NCBI RefSeq assembly: GCF_003337435.1
Contig: NZ_QPJS01000002.1
Location: 1-64,000 of the forward strand
From: Schleiferia thermophila
GTDB taxonomy: Bacteria; Bacteroidota; Bacteroidia; Flavobacteriales; Schleiferiaceae
DNA: 64,000 nt
Direction: 5' to 3'
The notes under the pieces are model-generated. The model did no database searches. It was not told where the DNA came from and saw only the letters and a list, made by a program, of their open reading frames with translations. Made by a program: the position numbers and the translations under genes. Below are positions 39,332 through 48,236 of this stretch, in pieces. Position 1 is the stretch's first letter. Every line of letters starts with the position of its first letter.

Positions 39332-40643
39332 TGGTGCGAACTATTTTTACTTTAATCCGACGGATTCTCCTTTTTTCAAAACTTTCGACCATAAAAAGAA
39401 AAGGATCATAGGTTATTTGTTGATTGGGCAATGGGGTATTGCCTACAAGCTCTAAAATTAAGCCCCCCAGAGTTTCAGCATCACCTTTTACATCATCAAA
39501 GTGATCGTCGGCTACACCCATGATCTGGCAGAACTCACCTATGGAAGTTTTTCCTTCAAAAATATATGTATGTTCATCTATTTTGGTGAAAACAGGTGTT
39601 TCCAAATCAAACTCATCGTTGATTTCACCCACCACCTCTTCTATGACATCTTCCAGAGTTACGAGGCCCGAGGTGCCACCGTATTCATCTACCACGATGG
39701 CGATGTGAATTTTTTTCTGACGAAACTCTTGAAGCAGATCGTCGATTTTTTTGGACTCAGGTACGAAATAGGCCGGTCTGATCTTGGATTTCCAATCAAA
39801 ATTTTTAACATCCAGGTGCTTCAAAATGTCTTTGATATACAATATACCGATGATGTGGTCGAGATCGCCATCGTATACCGGAAGCCTGGAGTATCCAGTC
39901 GTACGTATTTCTTCGAGGACCCTGTCAAAAGTTGCCTCACAACTGATTCCACAGATGTCAACCCTTGGAGTCATTACTTGTTTTACCGTGGTTGTACCAA
40001 AGCGCACAATTTCATGGTAAAGGGCAGAGTCAGAATCAGGCGAAGTGGCACCTGCTACCTCAAGCGCCTGTGTAAGGTCATCAACTGAAATTTTTTCGAC
40101 AGAAATTCGCTTAAAATAATAGTCAAAAAACTCTGAAATTTTAATCAAAAAGGCTATAAAAGGAGCAAACAACAGGGAAAAAAAGTTTATCAGGCCCACA
40201 AGATTTTTACTCAGTTGCACCTTAAACCTTGTGGCAAGCACTTTTGGCAGAATTTCACCAAATATCAGTATGATTGAAGTGATAACAGACAGCTCAAAAA
40301 TCAGTTTTACATTGGCATTGCTAAAGACCAACAAATGATCCGATAAGTAGGAGCTCAGCAGTACGATGCTCACATTCACGAGATTATTTCCTATGAGGAT
40401 TGTGGCCAGGGTTTTGTTTTTGTTTTGATAGATAAGCTGAAGTTTTTCAGAAGCTTCCCGATCTAAAAGTTTTAACCCTTCAAAATCTGACTGCTTTAGA
40501 GAAAAAACCGCCACCTCAGCAGAAGAAAACAATGCCGATACGGCCAGAAGTATCATCAGAAAAAGTGACGGTACTATTAGCTCCGGTGAAAAACCCGAAA
40601 GATGAATCGACTCAAAAATATGCGGATCCGGGTCTGGGTCCAA
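39321..40643 (-). CDS. gldE: Gliding motility-associated CNNM/CorC-type protein GldE
   Basis: 440 residues: an N-terminal CNNM transmembrane domain (FLMILLAVSALFSSAEVAVFSL), two CBS domains (MTPRVDICGI to YSRLPVYDGDLDHIIGILYIKD, then AIVVDEYGGTSGLVTLEDVIEE) and a C-terminal CorC/HlyC domain. GldE supports GldD function. Order mutY-ssb-gldE-gldD is typical of Bacteroidota. Confidence 0.92.
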   Translation of the reverse strand: MDPDPDPHIFESIHLSGFSPELIVPSLFLMILLAVSALFSSAEVAVFSLKQSDFEGLKLLDREASEKLQLIYQNKNKTLATILIGNNLVNVSIVLLSSYLSDHLLVFSNANVKLIFELSVITSIILIFGEILPKVLATRFKVQLSKNLVGLINFFSLLFAPFIAFLIKISEFFDYYFKRISVEKISVDDLTQALEVAGATSPDSDSALYHEIVRFGTTTVKQVMTPRVDICGISCEATFDRVLEEIRTTGYSRLPVYDGDLDHIIGILYIKDILKHLDVKNFDWKSKIRPAYFVPESKKIDDLLQEFRQKKIHIAIVVDEYGGTSGLVTLEDVIEEVVGEINDEFDLETPVFTKIDEHTYIFEGKTSIGEFCQIMGVADDHFDDVKGDAETLGGLILELVGNTPLPNQQITYDPFLFMVESFEKRRIRRIKVKIVRTNGQ

Positions 40644-40681
40644 GTTACTACTTATTTTATGTTAATACAGTCGCTGACTTC

Positions 40682-41137
40682 TTAAAAAGGAAGATCATCG
40701 TCCTGTGAATCGGCAACAAAGTTACCACTGGCCATGGTATTGCTGTCAGATGTCATACTCTGCTCTGAATAACCGGGCGAATTGGTGGCTCCACTTGTAC
40801 TTCTTGGACCGCCCAGCATAATCATATTTAATGCTTCAATTTCTGTGACAGACTTTTTTTGTCCTTGGTCTTCCCATGAGCGGGTCCTAAGCTTGCCTTC
40901 GATGTATACTTTATCTCCTTTTTTCAAATATTTATGAGCTGTATCAGCCAGTCCTCTCCAAAGGTTCACCGTGTGCCACTCTGTGTTGTCTACTCTTTGA
41001 CCATCTTTATTGACATAAGATTCGGTTGTAGCTATTCTGAGCCTTGCTACATTAGCGTTGAGACTTTCAACAGTTTTGTACTCGGGATCTGCTCCTAAGT
41101 TGCCTATAATCAAAACTTTGTTCAGTGATGCTGACAT
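40682..41137 (-). CDS. ssb: Single-stranded DNA-binding protein
   Basis: 151 residues. OB fold from NKVLIIGNLGADPEYK to VTEIEALNMIMLGG, a Gly/Ser-rich linker, and the acidic tip DDDLPF that recruits partner proteins. Lies 29 nt after mutY and 38 nt before gldE. Confidence 0.97.
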   Translation of the reverse strand: MSASLNKVLIIGNLGADPEYKTVESLNANVARLRIATTESYVNKDGQRVDNTEWHTVNLWRGLADTAHKYLKKGDKVYIEGKLRTRSWEDQGQKKSVTEIEALNMIMLGGPRSTSGATNSPGYSEQSMTSDSNTMASGNFVADSQDDDLPF

Positions 41138-41166
41138 AGTTAACTAAATTTATATGGGCGAATATA

Positions 41167-42219
41167 TTAAAAAGATTTGGATTTGGGTATCGAAGACAAA
41201 AATTTCATAAGCGGCACAGGAAATGCTATCTCTTGTACCATGCTAAAATCTATGAAAGTATAATTGACTTTGTTGGAAATCAAAAAGTCTTCCTCAACGG
41301 GATATATCCCGATGTGAAGTTTCTGGTGGGATAATTGATGCGTGGTATTGTAAATGCTGAACAGAAGACTTTTCTTAAAGGCGTATTGCTCTATCGTGGT
41401 GCTGTTGAAGGAATCGGCAAGCAAAGGCAATTGGTAGAGATTTTTCCAGATATCAGAACGATCTCTTTTTTGGATGGCTATTCGACCTTCGTCAGTACAA
41501 TATCCAAATATGATAAACCGGTCCATTTTTTTGTTTTTTTTGATTTTTACAGGATACAGGTCCACATTGCCTTCCACACATGCAATGCAGGCTTCATGTA
41601 AAGGGCAACGTTCGCAGAGAGGCTTTAGGGGCTTGCAAATGGTCGATCCCAGGTCCATAAGTCCCTGATTGTGGGCTGATGCGTCCTCAGCCATACGGAT
41701 TATTTCTCCTGCCATGCGATACAAAATTTTCTGCGATTTGGGATCGTTGACAGGAATTTTTAACCCGAAGAACCTTGAAAACACTCGCTGAACATTGCCA
41801 TCCACCAAGGGCTCTTTCCTTCCGAAAGCAATGGAGGATATGGCACCAGCTGTATACGGACCAATGCCGGGTAACTTTTTTAATGTTTCGACATCTGACG
41901 GAAACATTCCACCCTCAGAAGCGATTATACGGGCTGTTTTAAGAAGATTAATAGCTCTGGTGTAATAGCCTAATCCTTGCCATAGTCTGAGCACCTCATC
42001 TTCTTCTGCCTTTGAAAGCGATTCTATATCAGGATATCGAGCGATAAAACTGGTATAATAGTCCATACCCTGTCCGATGCGGGTTTGTTGAAAGATGATT
42101 TCTGCCAGCCAAATGTGATAAGGGGTTGGATTCAATCGCCAGGGCAGAGGTCGGCCGTTAAGTTTAAACCAGGATGATACTCTGGAAACAAAAAATGAAA
42201 GAACCTCAGGATTGGCCAT
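41167..42219 (-). CDS. mutY: A/G-specific adenine DNA glycosylase
   Basis: 350 residues. Catalytic Glu in WLAEIIFQQTRIG, helix-hairpin-helix LPGIGPYTAGAISS, Asp of PLVDGNVQRV, [4Fe-4S] ligands in CKPLKPLCERCPLHEAC, and a NUDIX-like C-terminal domain. Removes adenine opposite 8-oxoG. First gene of the mutY-ssb-gldE-gldD unit. Confidence 0.96.
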   Translation of the reverse strand: MANPEVLSFFVSRVSSWFKLNGRPLPWRLNPTPYHIWLAEIIFQQTRIGQGMDYYTSFIARYPDIESLSKAEEDEVLRLWQGLGYYTRAINLLKTARIIASEGGMFPSDVETLKKLPGIGPYTAGAISSIAFGRKEPLVDGNVQRVFSRFFGLKIPVNDPKSQKILYRMAGEIIRMAEDASAHNQGLMDLGSTICKPLKPLCERCPLHEACIACVEGNVDLYPVKIKKNKKMDRFIIFGYCTDEGRIAIQKRDRSDIWKNLYQLPLLADSFNSTTIEQYAFKKSLLFSIYNTTHQLSHQKLHIGIYPVEEDFLISNKVNYTFIDFSMVQEIAFPVPLMKFLSSIPKSKSF

Positions 42220-42280
42220 TTCAAAAGCGTAATTCCATGAAATAAAATTAATTAATCATTTTTTAATTGACTTAGGGCAA

Positions 42281-42288
42281 TATATTTG
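42281..42288 (+). promoter_or_regulatory. -7 box of the HU gene
   Basis: TATATTTG fits TAnnTTTG and lies 44 nt before the ATG; the following GC matches the extended TTTGC seen at other genes here. Confidence 0.55.
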
Positions 42289-42332
42289 CAGCCCGAATTT
42301 TCGAAACGCAAACTAAATAAAATCAACTCAAT

Positions 42333-42623
42333 ATGACAAAAGCAGACCTTGTAAACAGAATTGCTGAAAAAACAGGCATTGAGAAAAACGATGTACAGGC
42401 TGTAGTGGAGCTCTTCATGAAAGAGATTAAAGATGCTATGGAGCAAGGAAATGAAGTTTTTCTCCGCGGCTTTGGGAGTTTCATCATTAAAAAAAGAGCT
42501 CAAAAAACCGGAAGGAATATATCCAAGCAAGAAACGATTACCATTCCAGCCCACAATATTCCGGCCTTTAAACCAGCCAAAGTATTTCTGGAAGCTGTGA
42601 AGGAAAAAGTACCTGTTAGCTAA
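42333..42623 (+). CDS. HU/IHF-family DNA-binding protein
   Basis: 96 residues: MTKADLVNRIAEKTGIEKND, DNA-contacting arm GFGSFIIKKRAQKTGRN, then IPAFKPAKVFLEAVK. Binds and bends DNA as a dimer. Standard length and own promoter. Confidence 0.94.
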   Translation: MTKADLVNRIAEKTGIEKNDVQAVVELFMKEIKDAMEQGNEVFLRGFGSFIIKKRAQKTGRNISKQETITIPAHNIPAFKPAKVFLEAVKEKVPVS

Positions 42624-42625
42624 TC

Positions 42626-43120
42626 TTGACAGGGTTCGTGCAGAAGAGAAGTATATTTATTCCTTTTTTAGCATTGGCGATCGGTGCCTTCCTGCTCTAC
42701 AAGCTGCCCCGCTATCCAAAATCTGCCGACAACATTCAGGCCGCATCTGCTGCAGAAAGCGAGCTCGATTCACTGGATGTGATAGTGGACAAAGCACTGC
42801 AGGGGATACAGTCAGGCCAGGGAAACCCTATGGAGTATATAATGGCTATCAGAGAGGTACTGGCAAAAAATCCTGATCATTTGAAAGCTAATTTCACCCT
42901 TGGGGCACTGTCTTACAGCACAGGCCAATATGAAAGAGCTGTAGAAAGGATGAAAAGAGTGCTTGAGATATCACCTGAAACCGAAGAAGCATACAAACTG
43001 CTGGCGGATTCGTACTCACAGCTTGCATTTCCTGATTCAGCGGCTCAAATCGCAGCGAAATACCTGAGCAAATTTCCCAACGGACAATTTGCTGATGAAC
43101 TAAAAGTATTAACCCGTTAA
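42626..43120 (+). CDS. TPR-repeat protein with N-terminal anchor
   Basis: About 164 residues. A non-ATG start is needed: TTG 42626 or GTG 42638, the latter placing FIPFLALAIGAFLLYKL at the N-terminus as a signal anchor. Two or three TPR-like repeats follow (NFTLGALSYSTGQYERAVERM, EAYKLLADSYSQLAFPDSA). Probably periplasmic protein-protein contact. Sits between HU and the COX24-type gene, usual for this locus. Confidence 0.7.
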   Translation: MTGFVQKRSIFIPFLALAIGAFLLYKLPRYPKSADNIQAASAAESELDSLDVIVDKALQGIQSGQGNPMEYIMAIREVLAKNPDHLKANFTLGALSYSTGQYERAVERMKRVLEISPETEEAYKLLADSYSQLAFPDSAAQIAAKYLSKFPNGQFADELKVLTR

Positions 43121-43131
43121 AAAAAATAATT

Positions 43132-43224
43132 ATGCCTTGCGGAAAAAAAAGAAAAAGACACAAAATGGCGACGCATAAGCGCAAAAAAAGACTAAGAAAA
43201 AATCGCCACAAGAAGAAGAAGTAA
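43132..43224 (+). CDS. AURKAIP1/COX24-domain small basic protein
   Basis: 30 residues, more than half Lys, Arg or His: MPCGKKRKRHKMATHKRKKR and a KNRHKKKK end. This is the short Bacteroidota form of the AURKAIP1/COX24 domain, whose mitochondrial relative is a small-subunit ribosomal protein, so a ribosomal role is likely. Placed 11 nt after the TPR gene and upstream of RNase G. Confidence 0.85.
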   Translation: MPCGKKRKRHKMATHKRKKRLRKNRHKKKK

Positions 43225-43336
43225 AATCCATCTGTATAGTGATGTATGACAAGTGCCTGATGTAATCAGGCTACTTGTTTTTTGTACAGCGCATTTGTGC
43301 ATAGGGAGAGTCAACTAACTAAAAAAAAATTCAAAA

Positions 43337-44890
43337 GTGACCAATGAATTATACATCCACTCCCGTGCAGATGGCAGCCTTTCCATAGCACTGTTACGAG
43401 ATGGCAAGCTTGTAGAGCTTCACAACGAAAGAGATGATACCGAATTCAATGTAGGCGATTTGTATCTGGGAAAGGTTATGCGCCTGGTACCAGGATTGAA
43501 TGCTGCATTTGTGGAGGTAGGGTATGAAAAAGATGCTTTTCTGCACTACCACGACCTTGGCCCGCAATTCCAATCGCTTAATAAATTTCTGAAAAGAACT
43601 CTCACAGGCAGGCAACTATGGAATCTGGCTGACTTCGAGCGGGAACCGGATATAGACAAAGATGGGAACATTGAAGATGTTCTCAAGCCCGGACAAATGG
43701 TTCTGGTTCAGATAGCCAAAGAGCCCATTTCAACCAAAGGCCCGCGACTAAGCTCAGAAATTTCGCTTGCGGGCAGATTTTTGGTTTTGGTTCCCTTTAC
43801 CGACAAGGTATCTGTCTCGCAAAAAATAAAAGAAAAAGCAGAGAAGCAGCGTTTAGTGGAAGAGGCTTCAGCCATTCGACCTGCCGGCTTTGGCATTATA
43901 GTACGAACTGTGGCCGAAGGCAAAACCAAAGAAGAACTGAAAGCTGACCTATACAACCTGGTAAGCAGGTGGCGACAACTCCACAAAAGAATCCCAAACG
44001 TAAAACCTCCCGGAAGAGTCTTACGTGAGCTCAATACCGTATCGTCGCTGCTCAGAGATGTACTCAACGACTCGTTTGAAAATATCGTAGTTGATGACGA
44101 AGGTTTTTATAACGAAATCATCAACTATCTAAACGACATTGAGCCGGAGAAAAAAGAACTGGTCAAACTTTACAAAGGAAAAATCCCGATGTTTGACCAT
44201 TTTGGTATCGAACGACAAATCAAGACATCCTTCGGCAGATCTGTACCAGCCGGTAAAGGGGCCTACCTGATCATAGAGCATACGGAAGCTATGCATGTAA
44301 TAGATGTAAATAGCGGCAATCGTACCAATAACGAAGAAGATCAGGAAGCAAATGCGCTGGCAGTAAACCTGGTAGCAGCCGAAGAAGTGGCCAGACAGCT
44401 CCGACTTAGAGATATGGGTGGCATCATCGTGGTGGACTTCATCGACATGCATAAGAGCGAAAACAAGAAAGCCCTGTACGAAAAACTCAAAGAAGAAATG
44501 GCCAAAGACAGGGCCAAACACAAAATCCTTCCGCCCAGTAAGTTTGGCCTGGTAGAAATCACCAGACAAAGAGTAAGACCAGAGCTCAACATCAACATAA
44601 AGGAAGAAAATCCAGAAAGCTCAGGCGAAATAGATGCACCCATCGCCATCGTAGATAAGATTGAAAAAATGCTTGATGGAATAGCCGGCAATGGTCAGGA
44701 GAAAACTATAGAGCTGCACGTACATCCCTTTGTGGCTGCATACATCAATCAGGGATTCTGGCCCTGGAAAAGATTAGTGCACCAATGGAAAAAGAAAAAT
44801 TCGCTAAAATCCTTAAAAGTAATCCCCAGAGACAGTTTTAAATTTCTGGAATTTCACTTCTTCGACAGTCAGGGAAAACAACTCGTTTAG
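43337..44890 (+). CDS. rng: Ribonuclease E/G family protein (RNase G)
   Basis: 517 residues, GTG start. S1 RNA-binding insert (VGDLYLGKVMRLVPGLNAAF, then DAFLHYHDL), RNase-H-like catalytic core with metal Asp residues in MHVIDVNSGNRTN and IVVDFIDMH, and LVEITRQRVRP at the end. No long degradosome tail, which favours RNase G. Processes rRNA and decays mRNA. Confidence 0.94.
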   Translation: MTNELYIHSRADGSLSIALLRDGKLVELHNERDDTEFNVGDLYLGKVMRLVPGLNAAFVEVGYEKDAFLHYHDLGPQFQSLNKFLKRTLTGRQLWNLADFEREPDIDKDGNIEDVLKPGQMVLVQIAKEPISTKGPRLSSEISLAGRFLVLVPFTDKVSVSQKIKEKAEKQRLVEEASAIRPAGFGIIVRTVAEGKTKEELKADLYNLVSRWRQLHKRIPNVKPPGRVLRELNTVSSLLRDVLNDSFENIVVDDEGFYNEIINYLNDIEPEKKELVKLYKGKIPMFDHFGIERQIKTSFGRSVPAGKGAYLIIEHTEAMHVIDVNSGNRTNNEEDQEANALAVNLVAAEEVARQLRLRDMGGIIVVDFIDMHKSENKKALYEKLKEEMAKDRAKHKILPPSKFGLVEITRQRVRPELNINIKEENPESSGEIDAPIAIVDKIEKMLDGIAGNGQEKTIELHVHPFVAAYINQGFWPWKRLVHQWKKKNSLKSLKVIPRDSFKFLEFHFFDSQGKQLV

Positions 44891-44900
44891 TTTACTTTCT

Positions 44901-44935
44901 AAAAGCCGGCATCTGCTTATTAGCCGGCTTTTCTT
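44901..44935 (+). terminator. Intrinsic terminator after rng
   Basis: AAAGCCGGC and GCCGGCTTTT pair across a 12-nt loop, then TTCTT. 12 nt after the rng stop. Confidence 0.85.
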
Positions 44936-44965
44936 ATATTCGTTTTTATTTTAACGGACGAGCGT

Positions 44966-45436
44966 ATGGATACCGACAAGCTGAAGACCATCAGAAAATC
45001 CCTCACAAAATATTGCAGCTATCGCGACCGTACACTAGTTGAAGTTAAAAATTACATTAAGCGATTTTCATTAACACATTTAGAAGAAGATTCGTTGATT
45101 CTAGAACTGGTAGAAAGCAATCTGGTGGATGAATACCGGTTTGCCAGGCACTATGCCAGTGGTAAATTCAGAATAAACGGTTGGGGAAGAGAAAAGATCT
45201 CATACAACCTCCGTCAAAAAGGTTTTAGCGAGAGTATTATTCGCATAGCGCTCAGTGAGATAGATGATGAGGAGTATCAAATTGTACTTGCCAAACACAT
45301 CAGGGCTAAAAAAAGACAGATACACCTCAAACCCGGAGATGAACGGGGGAAAAATAAAATCATTCGGCATCTGATATCCAAGGGCTTTGAATATGAACTT
45401 GTACGAAGTGCCCTGGAAAACAACGAGAATTTATGA
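44966..45436 (+). CDS. recX: Regulatory protein RecX
   Basis: 156 residues of three-helix repeats: LVEVKNYIKRFSLTHLEEDS, LVDEYRFARHYASGKF, GREKISYNLRQKGFSESII. Modulates RecA. Follows the rng terminator by about 30 nt. Confidence 0.9.
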   Translation: MDTDKLKTIRKSLTKYCSYRDRTLVEVKNYIKRFSLTHLEEDSLILELVESNLVDEYRFARHYASGKFRINGWGREKISYNLRQKGFSESIIRIALSEIDDEEYQIVLAKHIRAKKRQIHLKPGDERGKNKIIRHLISKGFEYELVRSALENNENL

Positions 45437-45442
45437 AAAACA

Positions 45443-45466
45443 ATGGGGCTGCCCAAGCAGCCCCGG
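45443..45466 (-). terminator. Hairpin between recX and trxB
   Basis: GGGGCTGC and GCAGCCCC (45445-45452, 45457-45464) form an 8-bp stem with a 4-nt loop. On the minus strand it is followed by ATTGTTTTTC, so it can end trxB; it may also stop recX. Confidence 0.7.
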
Positions 45467-45494
45467 GATATAAGAATAGCGAAAACAGATGTAA

Positions 45495-46436
45495 TCAATG
45501 TCCTTCTACCTCAGCCAGATAACGTTCAGCATCGAGGGCTCCCATACAGCCTGAACCCGCAGCGGTGACTGCCTGTCTATACACTTTGTCTTGTACATCG
45601 CCGACGGCAAATACTCCCGGCAAATTTGTTTTGCTGGTGCCGGGAATGGTGCGAATGTAACCGGTTTCGTCCATATCAATCTGACCTTTGAAAATGTCGG
45701 TGTTGGGCTTGTGACCAATGGCTACAAAAAAACCATGAGCCGGTATCACATACTCCGTATTTTCGGTTTTAGAAAACACTTTTACACCTTCGACTGCCTG
45801 TTCACCGAGTATTTCTACAGTTTCTGTGTTGAAGAGCACGTGAATGTTTTCAGTATTGAACACTCTGTCCTGCATGATTTTAGAAGCGCGCATCTTATCT
45901 CCGCGTACCAGCATGGTCACCTTTGGGCAAAGTTTTGACAGGTAAATGGCCTCTTCGCAGGCTGCATCCCCACCGCCGACCAGGACGACTTCCTTGCCGC
46001 GATAAAAGAATCCGTCGCAAACGGCACAGGCTGAAACGCCATGACCCATGAGCCTGCGCTCGCTTTCGAGTCCGAGATATTTGGCTGATGCTCCCGTAGC
46101 AATGATAACTGTCTTGGCCTGAATTTGCTTTTCATCGTCGATGGTCAGTGTATGCCATCCGCCTTTTTCTTTAGACAAATCCACTTTGGTGACCATGCCA
46201 AAGCGCACTTCTGTATTAAAGCGCTCTGCCTGTTTTTTGAAATCTTCCATCATTTGAGGACCCATAATTCCGTCGGGGTACCCGGGAAAATTTTCGACCT
46301 CTGTAGTGGTTGTGAGCTGGCCTCCTACTTCGAGACCTGTATAGAGCACTGGATTCATATTGGCTCTGGCAGCATAGATGGCTGCAGTGTAACCTGCTGG
46401 TCCGCTGCCAATGATCACACATTTGTGTTGTTCCAT
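45495..46436 (-). CDS. trxB: Thioredoxin reductase
   Basis: 313 residues. FAD site IIGSGPAGYTAAIYAARA, redox pair CAVC in VSACAVCDGFFY, NADPH site VLVGGGDAACEEA, and FAVGDVQDK. Reduces thioredoxin with NADPH. Own promoter (TACATTTG on the minus strand at 46460-46467). Confidence 0.96.
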   Translation of the reverse strand: MEQHKCVIIGSGPAGYTAAIYAARANMNPVLYTGLEVGGQLTTTTEVENFPGYPDGIMGPQMMEDFKKQAERFNTEVRFGMVTKVDLSKEKGGWHTLTIDDEKQIQAKTVIIATGASAKYLGLESERRLMGHGVSACAVCDGFFYRGKEVVLVGGGDAACEEAIYLSKLCPKVTMLVRGDKMRASKIMQDRVFNTENIHVLFNTETVEILGEQAVEGVKVFSKTENTEYVIPAHGFFVAIGHKPNTDIFKGQIDMDETGYIRTIPGTSKTNLPGVFAVGDVQDKVYRQAVTAAGSGCMGALDAERYLAEVEGH

Positions 46437-46459
46437 TTTTTGGTGTACTATGATTGGGG

Positions 46460-46467
46460 CAAATGTA
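46460..46467 (-). promoter_or_regulatory. -7 box of trxB
   Basis: Minus-strand TACATTTG, exact TAnnTTTG match, 23 nt before the ATG. Confidence 0.5.
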
Positions 46468-46979
46468 GAGTTGTGCGGGATTGGGGTATTGTGATTTTGG
46501 TTATAGTTGATTGGATATGGTTATCAGCTGGTCGTTTTGATAGTTGGTAACGATGATTTCAAAAGGGCTAGGTAAGGCTTTGGTTTTACAATAGGGCATT
46601 TGCGATGGTTTTTATAGCGAAATCAGGTCTTTAAAAACGGAATTTGCAGGCGAACTGACTGCAACAGATTTTTTGGCTTTTTTGGTAGCGTGATGTTGAT
46701 ATCCTTTCGCTGTCTTGGTGCTGTGGTGATGGCTGTGGAGCCGGGCGGGTATTAGGGAGAGATGCATTTCTTTGGAGTTTGATTTTTTCATTTTCCGGCT
46801 TTAGGATGTGCCGGGGGCAAGGGTGCCTCCGGCAGGGTGCGTGAGGGATGCGGAGGGCGCCCACAGGGCGGTGCGCAGCACGGGAGCGAAGCGTACCCCG
46901 GAGCAGCCCGACCCCGCACGGTAAGGCCACTGTAAGGTGGCCGACGGGCGGGGGCACGCCCAAAAAATAAAATGGGATG
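46468..46979. other. Intergenic region with GC-rich element
   Basis: About 510 bases between trxB and the 3' end of the permease gene. Its right third is copy 2 of the GC-rich element. The left part has no credible gene; open frames crossing the element on the minus strand are composition artefacts. Confidence 0.6.
46806..46962 (+). repeat. GC-rich structured interspersed element, copy 2
   Basis: About 157 nt; 46838-46962 aligns with 12661-12789. Stems: 46870-46876 with 46891-46897 (GGTGCGC/GCGTACC, one G-T pair), and a terminal hairpin 46912-46917 with 46948-46953 (CCCCGC/GCGGGG) enclosing 46925-46930 with 46937-46942 (GGCCAC/GTGGCC). The inner stem differs in sequence from copy 1 but stays fully paired. 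It lies 17 nt past the stop of the permease gene, in the opposite orientation. Confidence 0.8.
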
Positions 46980-48236
46980 CTACTGTACTCGTACTGCATC
47001 GGAGGGATTTATTTGAAGTGCCTTCCAACTAGGATATAGACTGGCCAGAAAGGAAAAGGTAAAGACCAACAGGAGTACGTTTCGGTAAAAATCCGGACCT
47101 ATGACCGGATAAACTATTGTGGGTATGCCAAAGGCTGCCAGGGCATCGGATAAAAAATTCAGATCGATGCCTCCCATCAGAGGCCAAAGAATCAGGCGGC
47201 CGAGTAAAAGGCCTGTGAAGGTTCCGAGTAGGGTCATGGCGAGGGTTTCTATCTGGAGCATCAGGAAGGTGCGGGTTTTGTTGAGTCCTATGGCTTTGAG
47301 CATTCCGAGTTCGTGGGTGCGCTCATGGACAATCATCAGCATGGTGTTGAGTATGCCAAAGCTCAGACCGAGCATGATGATGATGATGAATATATACAAG
47401 ACCTGACTGCCGACATCCTGCAGGTAAACGAGCTCCGGAGAAAGCCGGCGCCAGCTCTGAACCAGGAGGTTGGGGAGTGCCTGTGAGAGTATTGGCTCCA
47501 GGGATACGGCGCTTTGCTCATCGGTGAAGATGACAGCAATTTCGTGGGACTGGTCTTGCAGGCCGAGCAACTGATTGAGGTCTGAACGCTGGATGAAGAC
47601 GTTGCGTTCGTCGTATTGGGTGCTGATGGATCGATAAATACCTCCTACGCGGAATGAAGAGGATATGACGTTGTAGTCGAGGTCGGTAAAGGTGAGTACT
47701 ATCCTGGAGCCAAGGCCTACTCCAAGGCGCTCGGCCAACCGGAGTCCGATGAGCACTTGCATTGGATGGTCAGGGGACAAGTAATTGCCTTCGACGACGA
47801 GCTGGTCAAAGCCGGTGACCCGGCTTTCGTCGGCGGGGTCGATGCCTCTGATTTGTACGGCTCCTGAGTAGGTAGGGGACTGGATGATACCTGTGGCGAT
47901 GGTACGGAGGCAATGGCTCACATAGTCGGGCTGGGAGCGCAGGATGGAATCGACAGTGCTTATGTCAGAAATGGTGTATCGGGTCTCCAACTGCTCTGCC
48001 CAGCGGGGATGGTGTATCTGAAGGTGGCTGAAATTTTTTTCTATCACGATTTTGAATCGCTGGGCAATCATGCCTTGTCCCATGCTGATGGCTATCATAC
48101 CTCCGGCCAGGCCCAGGGCCACAGACAGCATGAGGGTAAGTGAGCGGCTTTTGTTTCGCCAGATGTTGCGGTAGGCTACTGAGGTCAGGAGTGCAAGGTC
48201 GGAAAGTGTGATTTTTCTACGGATTGGTTTATTCAC
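46980..48236 (-). CDS. FtsX/MacB-type ABC transporter permease
   Basis: 418 residues. N-terminal helix (SLTLMLSVALGLAGGMIAI), a large periplasmic MacB-PCD-like domain, then three helices in the C-terminal FtsX domain (YIFIIIIMLGLSFGILNTML, ERTHELGMLKAIGLNKTRTF, and a final one before LYPSWKALQINPSDAVR). LolCE-like architecture: extracts or moves lipoproteins or other envelope substrates. Overlaps the next permease by 8 nt. No ATPase gene is next to it. Confidence 0.88.
   Translation of the reverse strand: MNKPIRRKITLSDLALLTSVAYRNIWRNKSRSLTLMLSVALGLAGGMIAISMGQGMIAQRFKIVIEKNFSHLQIHHPRWAEQLETRYTISDISTVDSILRSQPDYVSHCLRTIATGIIQSPTYSGAVQIRGIDPADESRVTGFDQLVVEGNYLSPDHPMQVLIGLRLAERLGVGLGSRIVLTFTDLDYNVISSSFRVGGIYRSISTQYDERNVFIQRSDLNQLLGLQDQSHEIAVIFTDEQSAVSLEPILSQALPNLLVQSWRRLSPELVYLQDVGSQVLYIFIIIIMLGLSFGILNTMLMIVHERTHELGMLKAIGLNKTRTFLMLQIETLAMTLLGTFTGLLLGRLILWPLMGGIDLNFLSDALAAFGIPTIVYPVIGPDFYRNVLLLVFTFSFLASLYPSWKALQINPSDAVRVQ

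Noticed and set aside
46631..46999. 122-codon minus-strand frame over copy 2
   Set aside because: Runs through the structured repeat and the end of the permease gene without any protein feature.
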